Positions 25,001-37,000 of a DNA stretch of 64,000 nt are shown one piece after another (the stretch's first letter is position 1; each line of letters begins with the position of its first letter). This DNA is from Dillenia suffruticosa (taxonomy: Eukaryota; Streptophyta; Magnoliopsida; Dilleniales; Dilleniaceae), in contig JAVTVX010000031.1 of NCBI GenBank assembly GCA_033439265.1, positions 12,189,001-12,253,000 of the forward strand, given 5' to 3'. The position numbers were made by a program, and so were the translations under genes. A model generated the notes under the pieces. The model saw only the letters and a list, made by a program, of their open reading frames with translations, was not told the DNA's origin and did no database searches.

Positions 25001-28000
25001 AATATGTTCTCTAAATACATACAAAGTACAATCAATGTGAATACCCAATTGTGCATAATTACTTGTGAATTTGTGATTAAAGAGTAAAGATAAAATACTA
25101 AGACTAGGAAGTAAAAAACTTTATTACAATATGGGCTTGCAAAATAGCAATTTTGTGATGCAGGTGGTAACTTCATTTTCTCATGGCTCTCCTTCAAGAC
25201 GAGCTTGAATGGTTTGATCAGCATCACCAATTCCCAACTATCATGATCTTGTTGTAAGAAAAGAAAACAAACAAAAAGTGCCACCTGATTGCACTAGATG
25301 CTATGGACATGCAACCCTCTCACCGTTACCCCATTTCTTTCCACAACCTCATAGAATGAAGAAACACATGGAATATTCCTCTCACCACTCCCTTTAACAT
25401 ATAGAACTTAGTCAGTGTCTCAACCGTAAGGAAAAAACGATATGAGGTACTACACAATGAACTAAAATCGAGTAATCACATGGTCCAAAACCATGAATAG
25501 AAAATTTTACACCACCTAGATCACTTGTAGCGCACCATTATACTAGAAATATCTAATATTATTGTATGGGAAAAGAAAAGAACTTTATAGATCTAGAAGA
25601 ATGTATAAAAATTATATCTGAGAGAAAATTAAATTTGAAATAAGAAAACTATCATATAGCACAGCATAAAAATGGGACAAACCATTAGCAAATGTAAAGT
25701 GCAACACCGTGAATTTTCCACAGGTCACTCCTAACATGCTCAAAAAGTCCTCTATCACTACCCTCATACAGAAATCTGATCAAGATAACGACCACTAGAA
25801 TAAACAAGAAGCTTTAAACTAAGATATGGGCTTGATAACAATAATTATAAAGCCATCACTCTTATTTTCTTTCAGTAAGGCTTACTAAAAATGACTTAAT
25901 ATGTTCATAACTGAAAGAAAAAGTGAGAGAGAGAGAGAGAGACCACCTCCAAACCAAGGCCCACCAATCAATACTTTTCACACACAGGTACACACAACCC
26001 AGAATTCAGACGGGCCAAATTGTTTAGCCCATTACAGCCCCTTGGTCTATAAATTTACCCCAGGCTCTATAAATTTCCGGGGCCATACTAGCCTATGTCC
26101 ACTGCCAATGATCTCTCTCTGACAACCTCTTCTTTTTCTTCTCCATCTTATTTCATTCTTCCTACATACTCTGTTGGTAAATATGCCCACATAGGGGCAG
26201 GGCATTTTACCAAAGATTAAACATTTAAATTTTAAATGAGATTGGGATAATGGGATAACTCCCATTATCCCCTTAACTCCCAATATCCCCTAAAAACGAG
26301 GACCTCTCTCTCTTTTGAGATAACTTCTCTAAAACGTGAAGGTGAGAGAGAGAAATAAGCAACTGAGAATTGCTTGAAACTGGGTTCATTATTCGTGTAA
26401 CAAAACAATGAGAGAACAATCGAGAGTTTAGAGAAAATTCCAAGTAGAGAATTTTTCTTGTCATTTAATCACCGGATTAAGAGTTGTGGCGTTGTGATAT
26501 CGTGGTGATAACTCATTTTGCATGGTTATCATCCCAATTGCAAGATCATTCGAGAAAGGTTTCACAGTTTTCGAATTTTCTACATCTGTTCACTGATATA
26601 CACCCGAAAATTCAATTTTAATTTTTTTCGAAAAATTCTGATGCTTCCGCTAGTGTCAAATAAATTTAACATTGGTATTAAAGCGCGTTAGATTTATTAA
26701 AAAAAATTCAAAATTTTTCAGGTATAAAAATGTTAGGGTAAAAATTTAGGGTTTGGATCAAGGATGAGTTTCATGAATCCGTTTATACCACGACGTTACC
26801 CATGACTTGTAGATCACGAATATAATTTTTTCATAATTTTCTGAGTATATTAGGGCCATCAAAACCATGGTTGAAGTTCTCGGCCAAAAACAATGTCCGA
26901 CCCCTTTAGATGTTAGATCCGTCAAGATAAAGAACAATTTGATCTATGAAATGCTCTAAAAATGTTATCATGTTCCAATCTACAATTTGGTATATTATAT
27001 TGTGTGATTTTGTTGCCAAAAATTGAGTTTCAAAAATAGCCGCGTAGAGCTGAAATTTTGAACACTTAATTCGCAGTGATGAGGCTTTAATCCTCCGAAA
27101 AATCGAGTTTAGGATGATGGAGGATGTCCGAATTACAATTTCCGATCGAAAACTATGTCAAAAAGTGGCTAAAAAAGCATTTTCCGGCAGCTGGGTCAAA
27201 GAGACCGGGTTGCAAACCTATCAGGTGAAGAAGACCTGACTTGGGTCCGCGCACTAAGATGCGTGACGACGCAGGGCGCGAGCGTGTGGAGGTCACATGC
27301 CATGAGAGCACGTGACGATTCGATTGTGATCGGGTCGGTTCCGATCCAGATCTGCTTCCCGACCCGGGACGCGAGTCACACGCATGCATGCTCGTGACAC
27401 GCTCTGCGCATCTAGCGCGTTGGTGCAACCCTTGGGCCATCCTATGACAAGCTCCATTTTGTTGCTGCCCCTTAGTGTTATCTCAATGAAAGAGGTGTTT
27501 GGTTGGGAGATTAGAGTGGATAGATTGGAGTTTTTCCTTAGTACACAGCATCTATGTCCAATGCACTAAGTAGACTCTCTAGAGAAATGGGTGGATAAGA
27601 CAAGGATGGAGAAGGATGGAGTGATTTGAATTTGACTTTGATGGCTTGTTCAAAGACAAGAGCCTAATATCATGCGAGGGTGATGTAACTTAAGGGGTTC
27701 ATGGCTACCTTAAGCCCTAAGATAGATTCTCACAATGGAGAAGAAGAAACTGATTTTCTATTATCGAAATGCTTGATTACAAAGGAGGAGGACTGTCCTA
27801 TTTATATGAGAGGCTTCTTTATATTACTTCTCCACTAAGCATTCCTAATAATACCTAATTACTACACTAATAAAGACTTCATAATTAGGCAGTTATTTTC
27901 TGCCTTTATTACATTTATTAACCACTAAGAAGATAAGGAATGTAATCTCTTTTGGCGGTCCATGCATAGGTAACTCCAGGCCTTTCAGCTGCCTGAGCAT

Positions 28001-31000
28001 TACATGGTGTGCTGCCTATGCGCTGGCTCCTAGTGGCTCGTGCAGTGGTGCTGGGTTGTGGTGTGCTGGCTCATGTTGTGGCACCGGGGCATGGCACATT
28101 GGTTCGTGCACTAGCGTGGCGCTGTTCCATGTCATGGCAATAGGTTGCTGGAGTCTCTTCACATGCTGGCTCGTGCAGGTGGTCTTGCCGGTGCGTGTCC
28201 TTGAGTGCTGGTGCTGGACCAGAGTGCGCTGCATTAACTCCTTCGGGCCATGGCTCAAGTTGGTGCATTATTGCTCATGTCTCTTTGAGCAATGGTGCCT
28301 CTTGGCATGGCTTGCTTAGTCGTTCTTCGAGTTGTGGCGTTACTCTGCTTGTCTTATGCTCGTGCTCTTGCGCAGGCCGCTCGTCCCATAATGCATACTT
28401 ATATGCGGGCTGCTCATGCAATGGTGTCTCCTCGTATGGTGTCCTTTTGAGCAGTGACCTTTTTGCTCATGCAACTGCTTGTGCACTTGCTGGCTTTGGC
28501 TACTTAGTGACGATTGCTTGATGTGTCATGAAGGGTTGTGACCTTTGGCTCGAGGGTCGCATGTTTTGGTGCGCGTTTGCTCGGGCGACTTGTGCCGTTG
28601 CTTGGGCACTGCCTGTCCTTGCTTGTGCGCTGCTTCAAGCAGTCTTGTGCATTCTCATGCAATACCTTAGGCGATTGCTTTTCCGTGTTCAAGAATGGTG
28701 TCTCTTCGTTGGTAGCCTTTGGCTTGCCTTATGGAGTAGCACATTTGTCCATGCGAACCTCCATGTTTATCTCTTGTGTGTGCCTAGCAGCCATTTGCTA
28801 CGCGCAAGCCTGAGCGTTGCTCATAGCCTTGTGAGAGGTTGCAACATTCACCCCCCTTGAAGATGAAACTTGTCCTCAAAGTTTTCTTTGGCTCTAACGA
28901 GTCTTGTGACTCCTTGCTCCAATGGTGGCTGTCCATTGGCAAGAATCTTGAATTTCTTGTTCAAGAGAAATAGGCTTGCAATGATCCATGATTTGCTTTG
29001 AATTCCAAATAATTTGTCAATGGATGCCATGGGCGGCCTTTGTTGGCATTGAATCACTTCAATTGCCTTATGAGAATTTGCCTTGGTAGTGACTTTTGGC
29101 TTGGTGGGGCTCTAAATGTGTACTGCTTGTATTGCTGCCTTGTTGCCTTGTATTTGTGCCCTTTTGCTTGTCAATAGTGGCTTGTCATGGAGTGCAAGAG
29201 TTGATGCTTGGGTCTGGTTACCAGGTAGAGGTGGTGGCCATTCATGGGCTACTTGTGTTGGTGCCCTTTGGTTGGTGATCGGCGCTTGTTCATCTTTGCT
29301 AGCGCCTTGTGTGGTAGGCTACACGGTGATGTCTTGTGTAGATGTCTCCTCAATTGTGCCTATTGATTGCACCTGTTTGATAATGACATAAACTGGTGCC
29401 TTTTCGTCCATGCTTTGCTTTGGAAACCCTTTGCTTGGGGCTGAAGATGGTAGCCCTTTGTTTGAGTCCTTTTGCTGTTCACTTGTGGCCTGTTGTACGG
29501 GGATTTGTATACGGCCCGTAACTTGCTCATGTGCGCCTGATGGTCTGCCCATATGGTTTCCTGGAGGTTGCATTCTGCTCATAGGCTGGTGGTTGCATTC
29601 TGCTCATAGGCTGGTGGCTTGCTACTTGGGCTAAAGCCTTGATTTGCTCAACTTGATCGGTGCTGTCCAAGTTGAGTCTTATTGCTTTGCCACAATGAAT
29701 GATCTCCATTTCCTTGAGATGGGATGTGATTCCTCCAAAGGTCTCGACTCTTGGTATGCCTATCATGATGTCCATTTGGATGAGGGTAATAAAAGTTGAT
29801 TAGCAACGATGACATACCCATGAATATGGAACAATTTGTTGTGGTTGACCTTGGAATCAGATGGAGTCTTTTCATTGGCATCCTATAATTCGGATGGTGG
29901 CTTGTCTATCTCGAGCAATTTGAGCATTCTAGTTGCTTTGAGATTGATGGTGCTAAGTTGGGACTTGATGCCTGCATGAAGGGCTGCCTTTATCTCTTTC
30001 CATATGCTCCATTGAGGAACGGTTATGGCAATGAGAGGGGCAATTTGTGGCTGTCCATTTGATGCTTCGTTTGGTGACTCTTTGTCATAGGTTAACTTAA
30101 GTTGAACCCATTGATCACCATGTGTGAATTCCATCTCTCGATTGCAGTAGTCAGTTACCACTTTTCCGAGTGTCGAGAGCCATTGAACTCCAAGTACCAC
30201 ATCCATACCAATCAATGTAAGTGAATTTAGATTGGTCGTGAATTCGTACCCTTGGATGTCAATTGTAACTCCGCGGTGAATTTCCGAACATTTTAATTTT
30301 TCATCATTCGTAACCTTTGCTTCAAGGGGTGTGACCTCATACTTGCCAATGAGTGCCTTGGTTCTCATGGGCTTTGGTCTTTCACCTTCGGCTAAGGCAT
30401 GAATGGACATGAGTGAGCCTTCATCACTTGGTGACTCTATAATTGGCTCCTCTTCAAGGAGCACTACGGCTAGTGCCTCTTCATCTTCACTTGGCTCGAC
30501 TATGAAAAGTCTTGGCCTTTTGCACATGTGACCGGGAGCAAACTTTTCATCACATGCAAAGCATAGGCCTTGGGATTGCCTTGCTTCTATTTTCGCATAG
30601 GTGAGTTTACTAACTCCTTGTGGTGAAATTGGCTCCTCTTTAATATGGGCTGCTTCAAGGAATGGCTCAAGAGTTTTAGTTTGTACTCTTTTGGTTGGCA
30701 CCCTTTCGGCCAAGGTAGGATGAGTATTGTGAAGAGCTATGACTTGTGGCAGTATGGCCTATGGCATTATGGCTTGGATCGTTGTCTGTGGGTCTATGGC
30801 TTGGACCATGGCCTGTAACACTATGGCCTGTGGCATTATGGTTGGAGTCATGACTGGTAGCACTATGGCCTATGGCTCGATAACCTATGGTTCTATGGCT
30901 TGTGGCTCTATGGCCTGGTGCAATGTGTGCATTGCCAATACATGGAATGCCTTGTCGTGGCTGGTGCTGCACAAAGTGCCATGCTCTGGGACAGTGGTTT

Positions 31001-34000
31001 GCCGAAGCACTTCTCCATTGTCAGAGGAAGGCTCATTAAGGTGGCATTCTTGGTCTCTTTGCCAGTTCTTTTGTTGCTTGAGTGGTGATACTTTCAGCAA
31101 CATGCTTTGGAGAGTGCTTATGATGATTGTTGCATTTTGATCTATTCGATCAAAGCATTGATTCATGCGAATCATGTGCTCTTTAGCCTCCTTTCTCACT
31201 TGATGAGGAGTCTTCGTGAGGGCGTGAAGCCTTTCTTGTTGTGCCATGAGATGAAAGTTGTGTTGAGGATGTGAAGGAACTTTTTTTTTTTTTTTGGATA
31301 AGGAAACATAAGAACTAATAAAAAATAAATAAAATAAATAAAATAAAATAAAAAAACCCTAAGGGATAAGACTTTTTTGGGTAAGGAAACACACAAAAAA
31401 CTACACTAAAAACCTAAGGAATTTTTTTTTTTTTTAATGAGGAACAAAAGAACTACCAAAAAAAAAATCTAAAGGGCTAAATTTGAAAATCGAAGGTGCT
31501 ATGGATGTTCTCTCAATGAAAGCACCACATAATGGTGCAACCCTTGGGCCATCCTATGAAAAGCTCCAATTTGTTGCTGCCCCTTGGTGTTATCTCAATG
31601 AAAGAGGTGTTTGGTTGGGAGGTTAGAGTGGATAGGTTAGAGTTCTTCCTTAGTACACGTCACCTATGTCCAATGCACCAAGTTGGCTCTCTAGAGAAAT
31701 GGGTGGATAAGACAAGGATGGAGAAGGATACAGTGATTTAAACTTGACTTTGATGGGTTGTTCAAATACAATAGTCTAATATCATGCGAGGGTGATGTAA
31801 CCTAAGGGGTTCATGGCCACCTTAAGCCTTGAGAGTATTCATATTTTCATGGATGTAAGTAGACACTTTAAGCTCGAGAAGGAACACTTGAAAGTGACTA
31901 GATCTGTTTTGAATCATGCTATATGGTGGAGTCGAGTAAGGGCTCCCAGGATACCAAGCGCAAATAGGCAAGCATGACAAGAAGTCTAGAAACCATGGTA
32001 AGAAAAAGCAATTTGTCAAGACTAATAACAAAGGACGAGCGTAGGAAGAATGAGCTCGATAGAGCAAGATCAAGTGTTATGTATGTAGCAAGTTTAGAAA
32101 TTTCGCTCACGAGTGTGACGAGTAAAAAGTATGTCCTTCTTTACGTGGTTTGAGTTTTGTATCATCTACTGTGATACTCAGTAACTCATCTCCTTTGTAA
32201 ATTGTATACTCAGGAGCCACCAACCATGCAACTCGCGACAGAGACGCATACTTGGAGTTATGCCGAATGACCCATGCGAGGAGGTTATACGTGGGAAACT
32301 GAGCATTTGTGGCTGTCAGAGGGATTGGCACATGCAAGCCGGTGCTGCGAAATAACCAAATCCTATATTTGCATGATATTTTGTATGCTCCCAAAATTCG
32401 ACGAAATCTCGTATCTGTACTTTGTCTTGATCGTTTAGAATATTTTGTTTCTTTAGGAAGCTTTAGAGTTTCTGTTTTATATGATAGTTGTTTGGTTCGT
32501 ATTGATTTACTCCATAATAGACTATATGCACCATATGTGATTCCTTTTTAATGATATTTTCAATTTATCTCCTAATGCCTTTATACCTGATAGTGTAGTT
32601 GATGATGTTATCATTTGACATAGTAGACTTGGCGACATAGGACAAGAGATGATGAACCGATTAGCTGCGAATGGCCTATTGGGCCTACTAACCATAATCA
32701 AATTGCCCCTATGTGAGTTTTGTCTAACTATCAAATTGACAGGGAAACCATTTGAAAAAGTAATGAGAGCTGAAATTCCGTAGCTGTTAGTCCACTTCGA
32801 TATTTGTGAGCCTATGAATGTAAGAATCCAAAATGGAGTTACATACTTTGTTACGTTTATAGACGATTACACAAATTTCAATTACGTCTATCTGATCTTG
32901 CATAAGTCTAAGTCATTGGAGTGTTTCAGAAAATTTATTAGCGAAGTTGAGAATCAAAGATTTGAGAGTGAAAATTCTCATAACCGATCGAGGGCGTGAG
33001 TATTTGTCTGAACAATTCAAAGAGCTCTATCTTGAGAAGAACATTACGAGATAGTTGACTATTACTACTATTTCTCAGTAGAATGTAATAGCCAAGAGAA
33101 TAAATAGAACTCTGTTGGAGATGGTGAGATCTATGATGATGCAAGCCAATTTGTCGATCTCCCATTAGGGACATGCATTATAGACTACTACCTACATTTT
33201 CAACCATGCTCCAACAAAATCTGTAGTCAGTACCCCATATGATCTTTGGACAAAAAGACAGTCTGACCTTAACCACTTGAGATCATGGAGTTGTGCTACA
33301 TACGTTCTTGATTTCTCACATCTACACGACAAGTTAGACCTACGGTAAAAGAAATATATATTTATAAAATACTCCGAACACTATAAAGGACATGTGTTCC
33401 TAGATAAAAGCATATAGATGACACTGTCACTAAAATAGAATCTCATGATACCACATTCTTAAAAAATGATTTCCCTAAAAGAGGTGAAATCGATCGGGAC
33501 TTCACCTTCTATAAGATGGATGAACCCAGCGGCTCAGCTGAAACCAGTGGCTCAACTGAACCTAGTAGCGGGATCCAAGAATCCGTTGTGAATTTTGGTC
33601 TTAGTAGGAGTGGCCCATCTAGAGGTGAGGAGGCTTCCCCTCCTCGTAGTAGTCGGGAACATATGCCCCGACATCATTTTTCGACCGAGGATGAGATTCT
33701 CATTGTAACTCCCAAGATGATGAGGAACCCAAAACATTCAAGGAGACTCTTGAGAGTCCTATAAAAAATCAATAGTTAAAGGCCATACAGGAGGAAATGG
33801 AATCCATAAGTCAATGGGGTCTAAAATTTAGTTGACTTACCCGAGGATAGAAAGGCCATTGGGAACGTTCTCAAAGTCAAAAGAAAGATCGACGGATTGA
33901 TAGAAAAATATAAGGCCCAACGGATAGCCAAAGATTACACACAGACCAAGGACATTAACTATGAGGAGACTCTCCTGTAGTCAAATTTATATCGATCTAT

Positions 34001-37000
34001 TTACTCTTGACAATCGTTGCGAATATGAATCTGAAGTTATACCAGATAGACGTAAAAGTCACCTTCCTTAACGGAAATTTGGATGAGGAGATCTGCATGG
34101 AACAATCCTCTGAGATTGTTCTAAAATGTTAGGAGGATAAGATCTATCAATTTCGAAAATCGATATATAGCCTAAATCAATCATTGAAATAGTGGTACCT
34201 AAGATTTAACAAGAATATGATATCTTATGACTTTACAATGATCAAGGAGATTCATTGTGTCTATCTAAAACGTTCTGATAACTTTTTTGTGATTCTATCA
34301 CTATATGTGTACGATATAATATTGGTTGAAAACAACATTGAATATCTGATGACCATTAAAATATAGTTATTGTAGAATTTCGACATGAAGGATATGGACG
34401 AATCTGAGTTCATCCTAGGAGTTAAAATTCCAGAGGGATCGGTTGAGACGTATGTTGACTCTTTCACAAGAAACATACATTAGAATAATTCTGGAGCGCT
34501 TTGAATTGAGCAATTGTAATTACTCTAATCACTAATTGTGATAGCCTGAGTCTTAATATGTGTCTCTTGATATGTGTCCCAAAACTCTCGAAGTGAAAGA
34601 AATCAGCAAAGTTCTTATTCCGATCACTGGGAAGTTTGATGTACACGATACTATGTACACGACCAAACATTTATTATACAATTGGTTTGGTGAATAAATA
34701 TTAGTCAAATCCTAAAAGTGGTCATTAGAGAGTAGTGAAAAGGATTTTCAAATATCTGAAGGGAATTGCGAGTCTTTCCTTATGTTATAAAGGAGGTGAT
34801 TTACGTATTGTGGAATATCCGGACACCGATTGGGGCAGTCATCTGGATAGTCGCAAATCGACATCAGATTTTGCCTTCTTGCTCAATAGTGGTACCATTT
34901 CTTGGAGCAATAAAAAACAAACCTATGTAACTCTATCTACGATGGAGGGTTCGTGGCTTGCTCAATTACAGTTCAAGAGAGTGTTTGGGTCTGAAAACTA
35001 TTGGTTAACTTAGAGGTTGTGGTAGATAGTGGAAGACATAATAATTTACTATGATAATCAACCCGCTATCATCTACACTCAAGACTCTAGGTATCATAGT
35101 AGGACCAAACATATTAACACCAAATAGAATTTCGTGAGTGACATCAACAAGAAAGATGGAATGACTATCAAGTACACTTCTACACGTAGCATGGTGAATG
35201 ACCCCTTCACCAAACCTATTACTAGAGACTCGTTTATAAGAAATATAGTCATTGGATTTATATATATTTTGATATTTCTCATTTTGTATTGAACTGACGT
35301 TATTGATGCTTATCCCTTTTATATATATATGATTCTCGTGAATTATTCAATCACACATGAGTTACTATATTTGATTTATTACATTTATTTCTTATCATAT
35401 ATTCAGTGATGTGATAAAAAGATATGTCAAGCAGGTAAAATCGACTCTTTCAGACGAGCGACCACCTCCAGCTCTGAGTGAGCGGGGATGTGACGATTTC
35501 TAATTGTAAGAGATTGTGAGAATAGTTCTGCTAGAACATAAGTCGCCTTGATGTGTTCAGGATGAGATCATATACAATATAACCGATATGAATATACTCA
35601 CATCCATGTTGTCTGTAAGTTGTTAGATTTGAGATCTCAAATATCACCTATGGTTAGTGATATCGTATATGAGGTACTCCCTCTGAGATCTTTAAGTAAA
35701 GTCTTATGTGTAGAATAAGTCTCATACTTACACAGTATTAAAAAAATTTGACATATACCCTTTTGAGAAATAAGAGAATAACACTATGGCACGTATTTTA
35801 TACCGCGTGTGATAAAACGACTAGAGATAGTGAGAGCTATGTTACATGAGACGATATTCTAATCTTTTTCCCATGAGACCCAAAATCCATTGGTTGGAAT
35901 CTTTTATACCCTTATTATTTTTAACTATTTGTTAAAGTCTTGATTTAATTTTTACTACTTTAATCTGTTTACCTATGGGTTGAAAGATAATGAGATCTAA
36001 GGGGCAGATCGAAAAAAACAACTAAATTGAGACCGATAGATTCAAATTTGGGAAAAGGAAGACCAATCGATATTACATCATTATACAGTATTCACCGATC
36101 GATCTGTTATATTTATCTATATTGGGTTCAAATATACAGTGAATACATAGTAGAGCAATGATTGGGGATCACTTCCAATAAGAAAAGTGGTGCGATGGAT
36201 GTACTGCGTTGAGTTTGGGATACATCGAATTCTTTTTTGTACTAATGATGGCTTTTCGATCATCCTCACAGATGCATCAAGAAGTCTTTACTTGCAGATG
36301 TATTCGCTAGTCGTACAATGACAAACGTAAAATATCCTCGTGTGTAAGTGGGAGAATGTTGGTAAATATGCCCTGATTAAAAACATTTAAATTTTAAATG
36401 AGATTGGGATAATTGGATAACTCCCATTATCCCCTTAACTCCCAATATCCCCTAAAAACAAGGACCTTTTCTCTCTTATGAGATAACTTCTCTAAAACGT
36501 GAAGGTGTGAGAGAGATCTAAGCAATTGAGAATTGTTTGAAACTGGGTTCATCATTTGTGTAACAAAACAGTGAGAGAGAACAATCGACGGCTTAAAGAA
36601 AATTACAAATAGGGAATTTTTCTCGTTATTTAATTACCGGATTAAGAGTTGTTGCGTTATGACATCGTGGTGATAATTCGTTTTGCGTGGTAATCATCCC
36701 GACTGCGAGATCGTTCGAGAAAGATTTTGTGGTTCTCGAATTTTCTGCGTCTATTCATTAAGATACACCAAAAAATTCAATATTTTAATTTTTTTTGAAA
36801 AATTACCATACTTCCGCTAATGTTAAATAAATCTAACATATTCTCTCCCTGTTATACAGCTCCAATTGAACTGGGTTGTGAAGAAAAAACACATCACAAT
36901 TTTCCGGTCATAAGAGATACACCCGCCGGAATTCCCACCACCCTTATTCAAATCCCTTAGATCTACCATGCTACCTATTTGTCTACCACAATAAATAAGA

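Larger units (their letters stand above)
27421..31832 (-). mobile_element. Ty3/Gypsy element nested in the old Copia
   Basis: Minus-strand Gypsy fossil. Its 3' LTR is 27421-28846 (1,426 bp) with inverted ends TGGTGCAACC and GGTTGCAACA. A piece of the other LTR lies at 31533-31832 and matches 27421-27720 at about 92 percent. Parts recognised: gag N-terminus (about 31.25-30.9 kb), a repeat-rich hinge, a gag knuckle CFACDEKFAPGHMC typical of chromovirus-like Gypsy elements followed by a protease region (about 30.7-29.9 kb), and a pol tail ending KENFEDKFHLQGG next to a GGGGGG purine tract. I recognise no reverse transcriptase. It is broken and not whole; LTR divergence suggests an age similar to or slightly below that of the host Copia, as nesting requires. 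Confidence 0.87.
26172..36838 (+). mobile_element. Old Ty1/Copia retrotransposon in DUF1365 intron 3
   Basis: A 10.7-kb span, of which about 4.4 kb is a nested Gypsy element. LTRs at 26172-26671 and 36357-36838 share TGTTGGTAAATATGCCC at the start and TAACA at the end. Flanks TACTC and TATTC look like a 5-bp target duplication with one change. A primer-site-like TTGGTATTAAAGC follows the 5' LTR. Recognisable parts after the nested insertion are a gag end, protease/GAG-pre-integrase (about 32.1-32.8 kb), integrase (about 32.8-33.4 kb), reverse transcriptase (about 33.8-34.5 kb) and RNase H (about 34.7-35.3 kb). The LTRs differ by about 10 percent by eye, so it is an old insertion. It is heavily broken, with dozens of interruptions. 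Confidence 0.9.

Noticed and set aside
24994-25284. A 96-codon open frame in DUF1365 intron 3
   Set aside because: Hydrophobic and without similarity I recognise; lies in intron sequence with no conserved neighbours.
28016-29634. Many overlapping open frames of 60-110 codons on both strands
   Set aside because: They arise from the GC-rich, low-complexity LTR and the Gypsy interior; no host domain is present.
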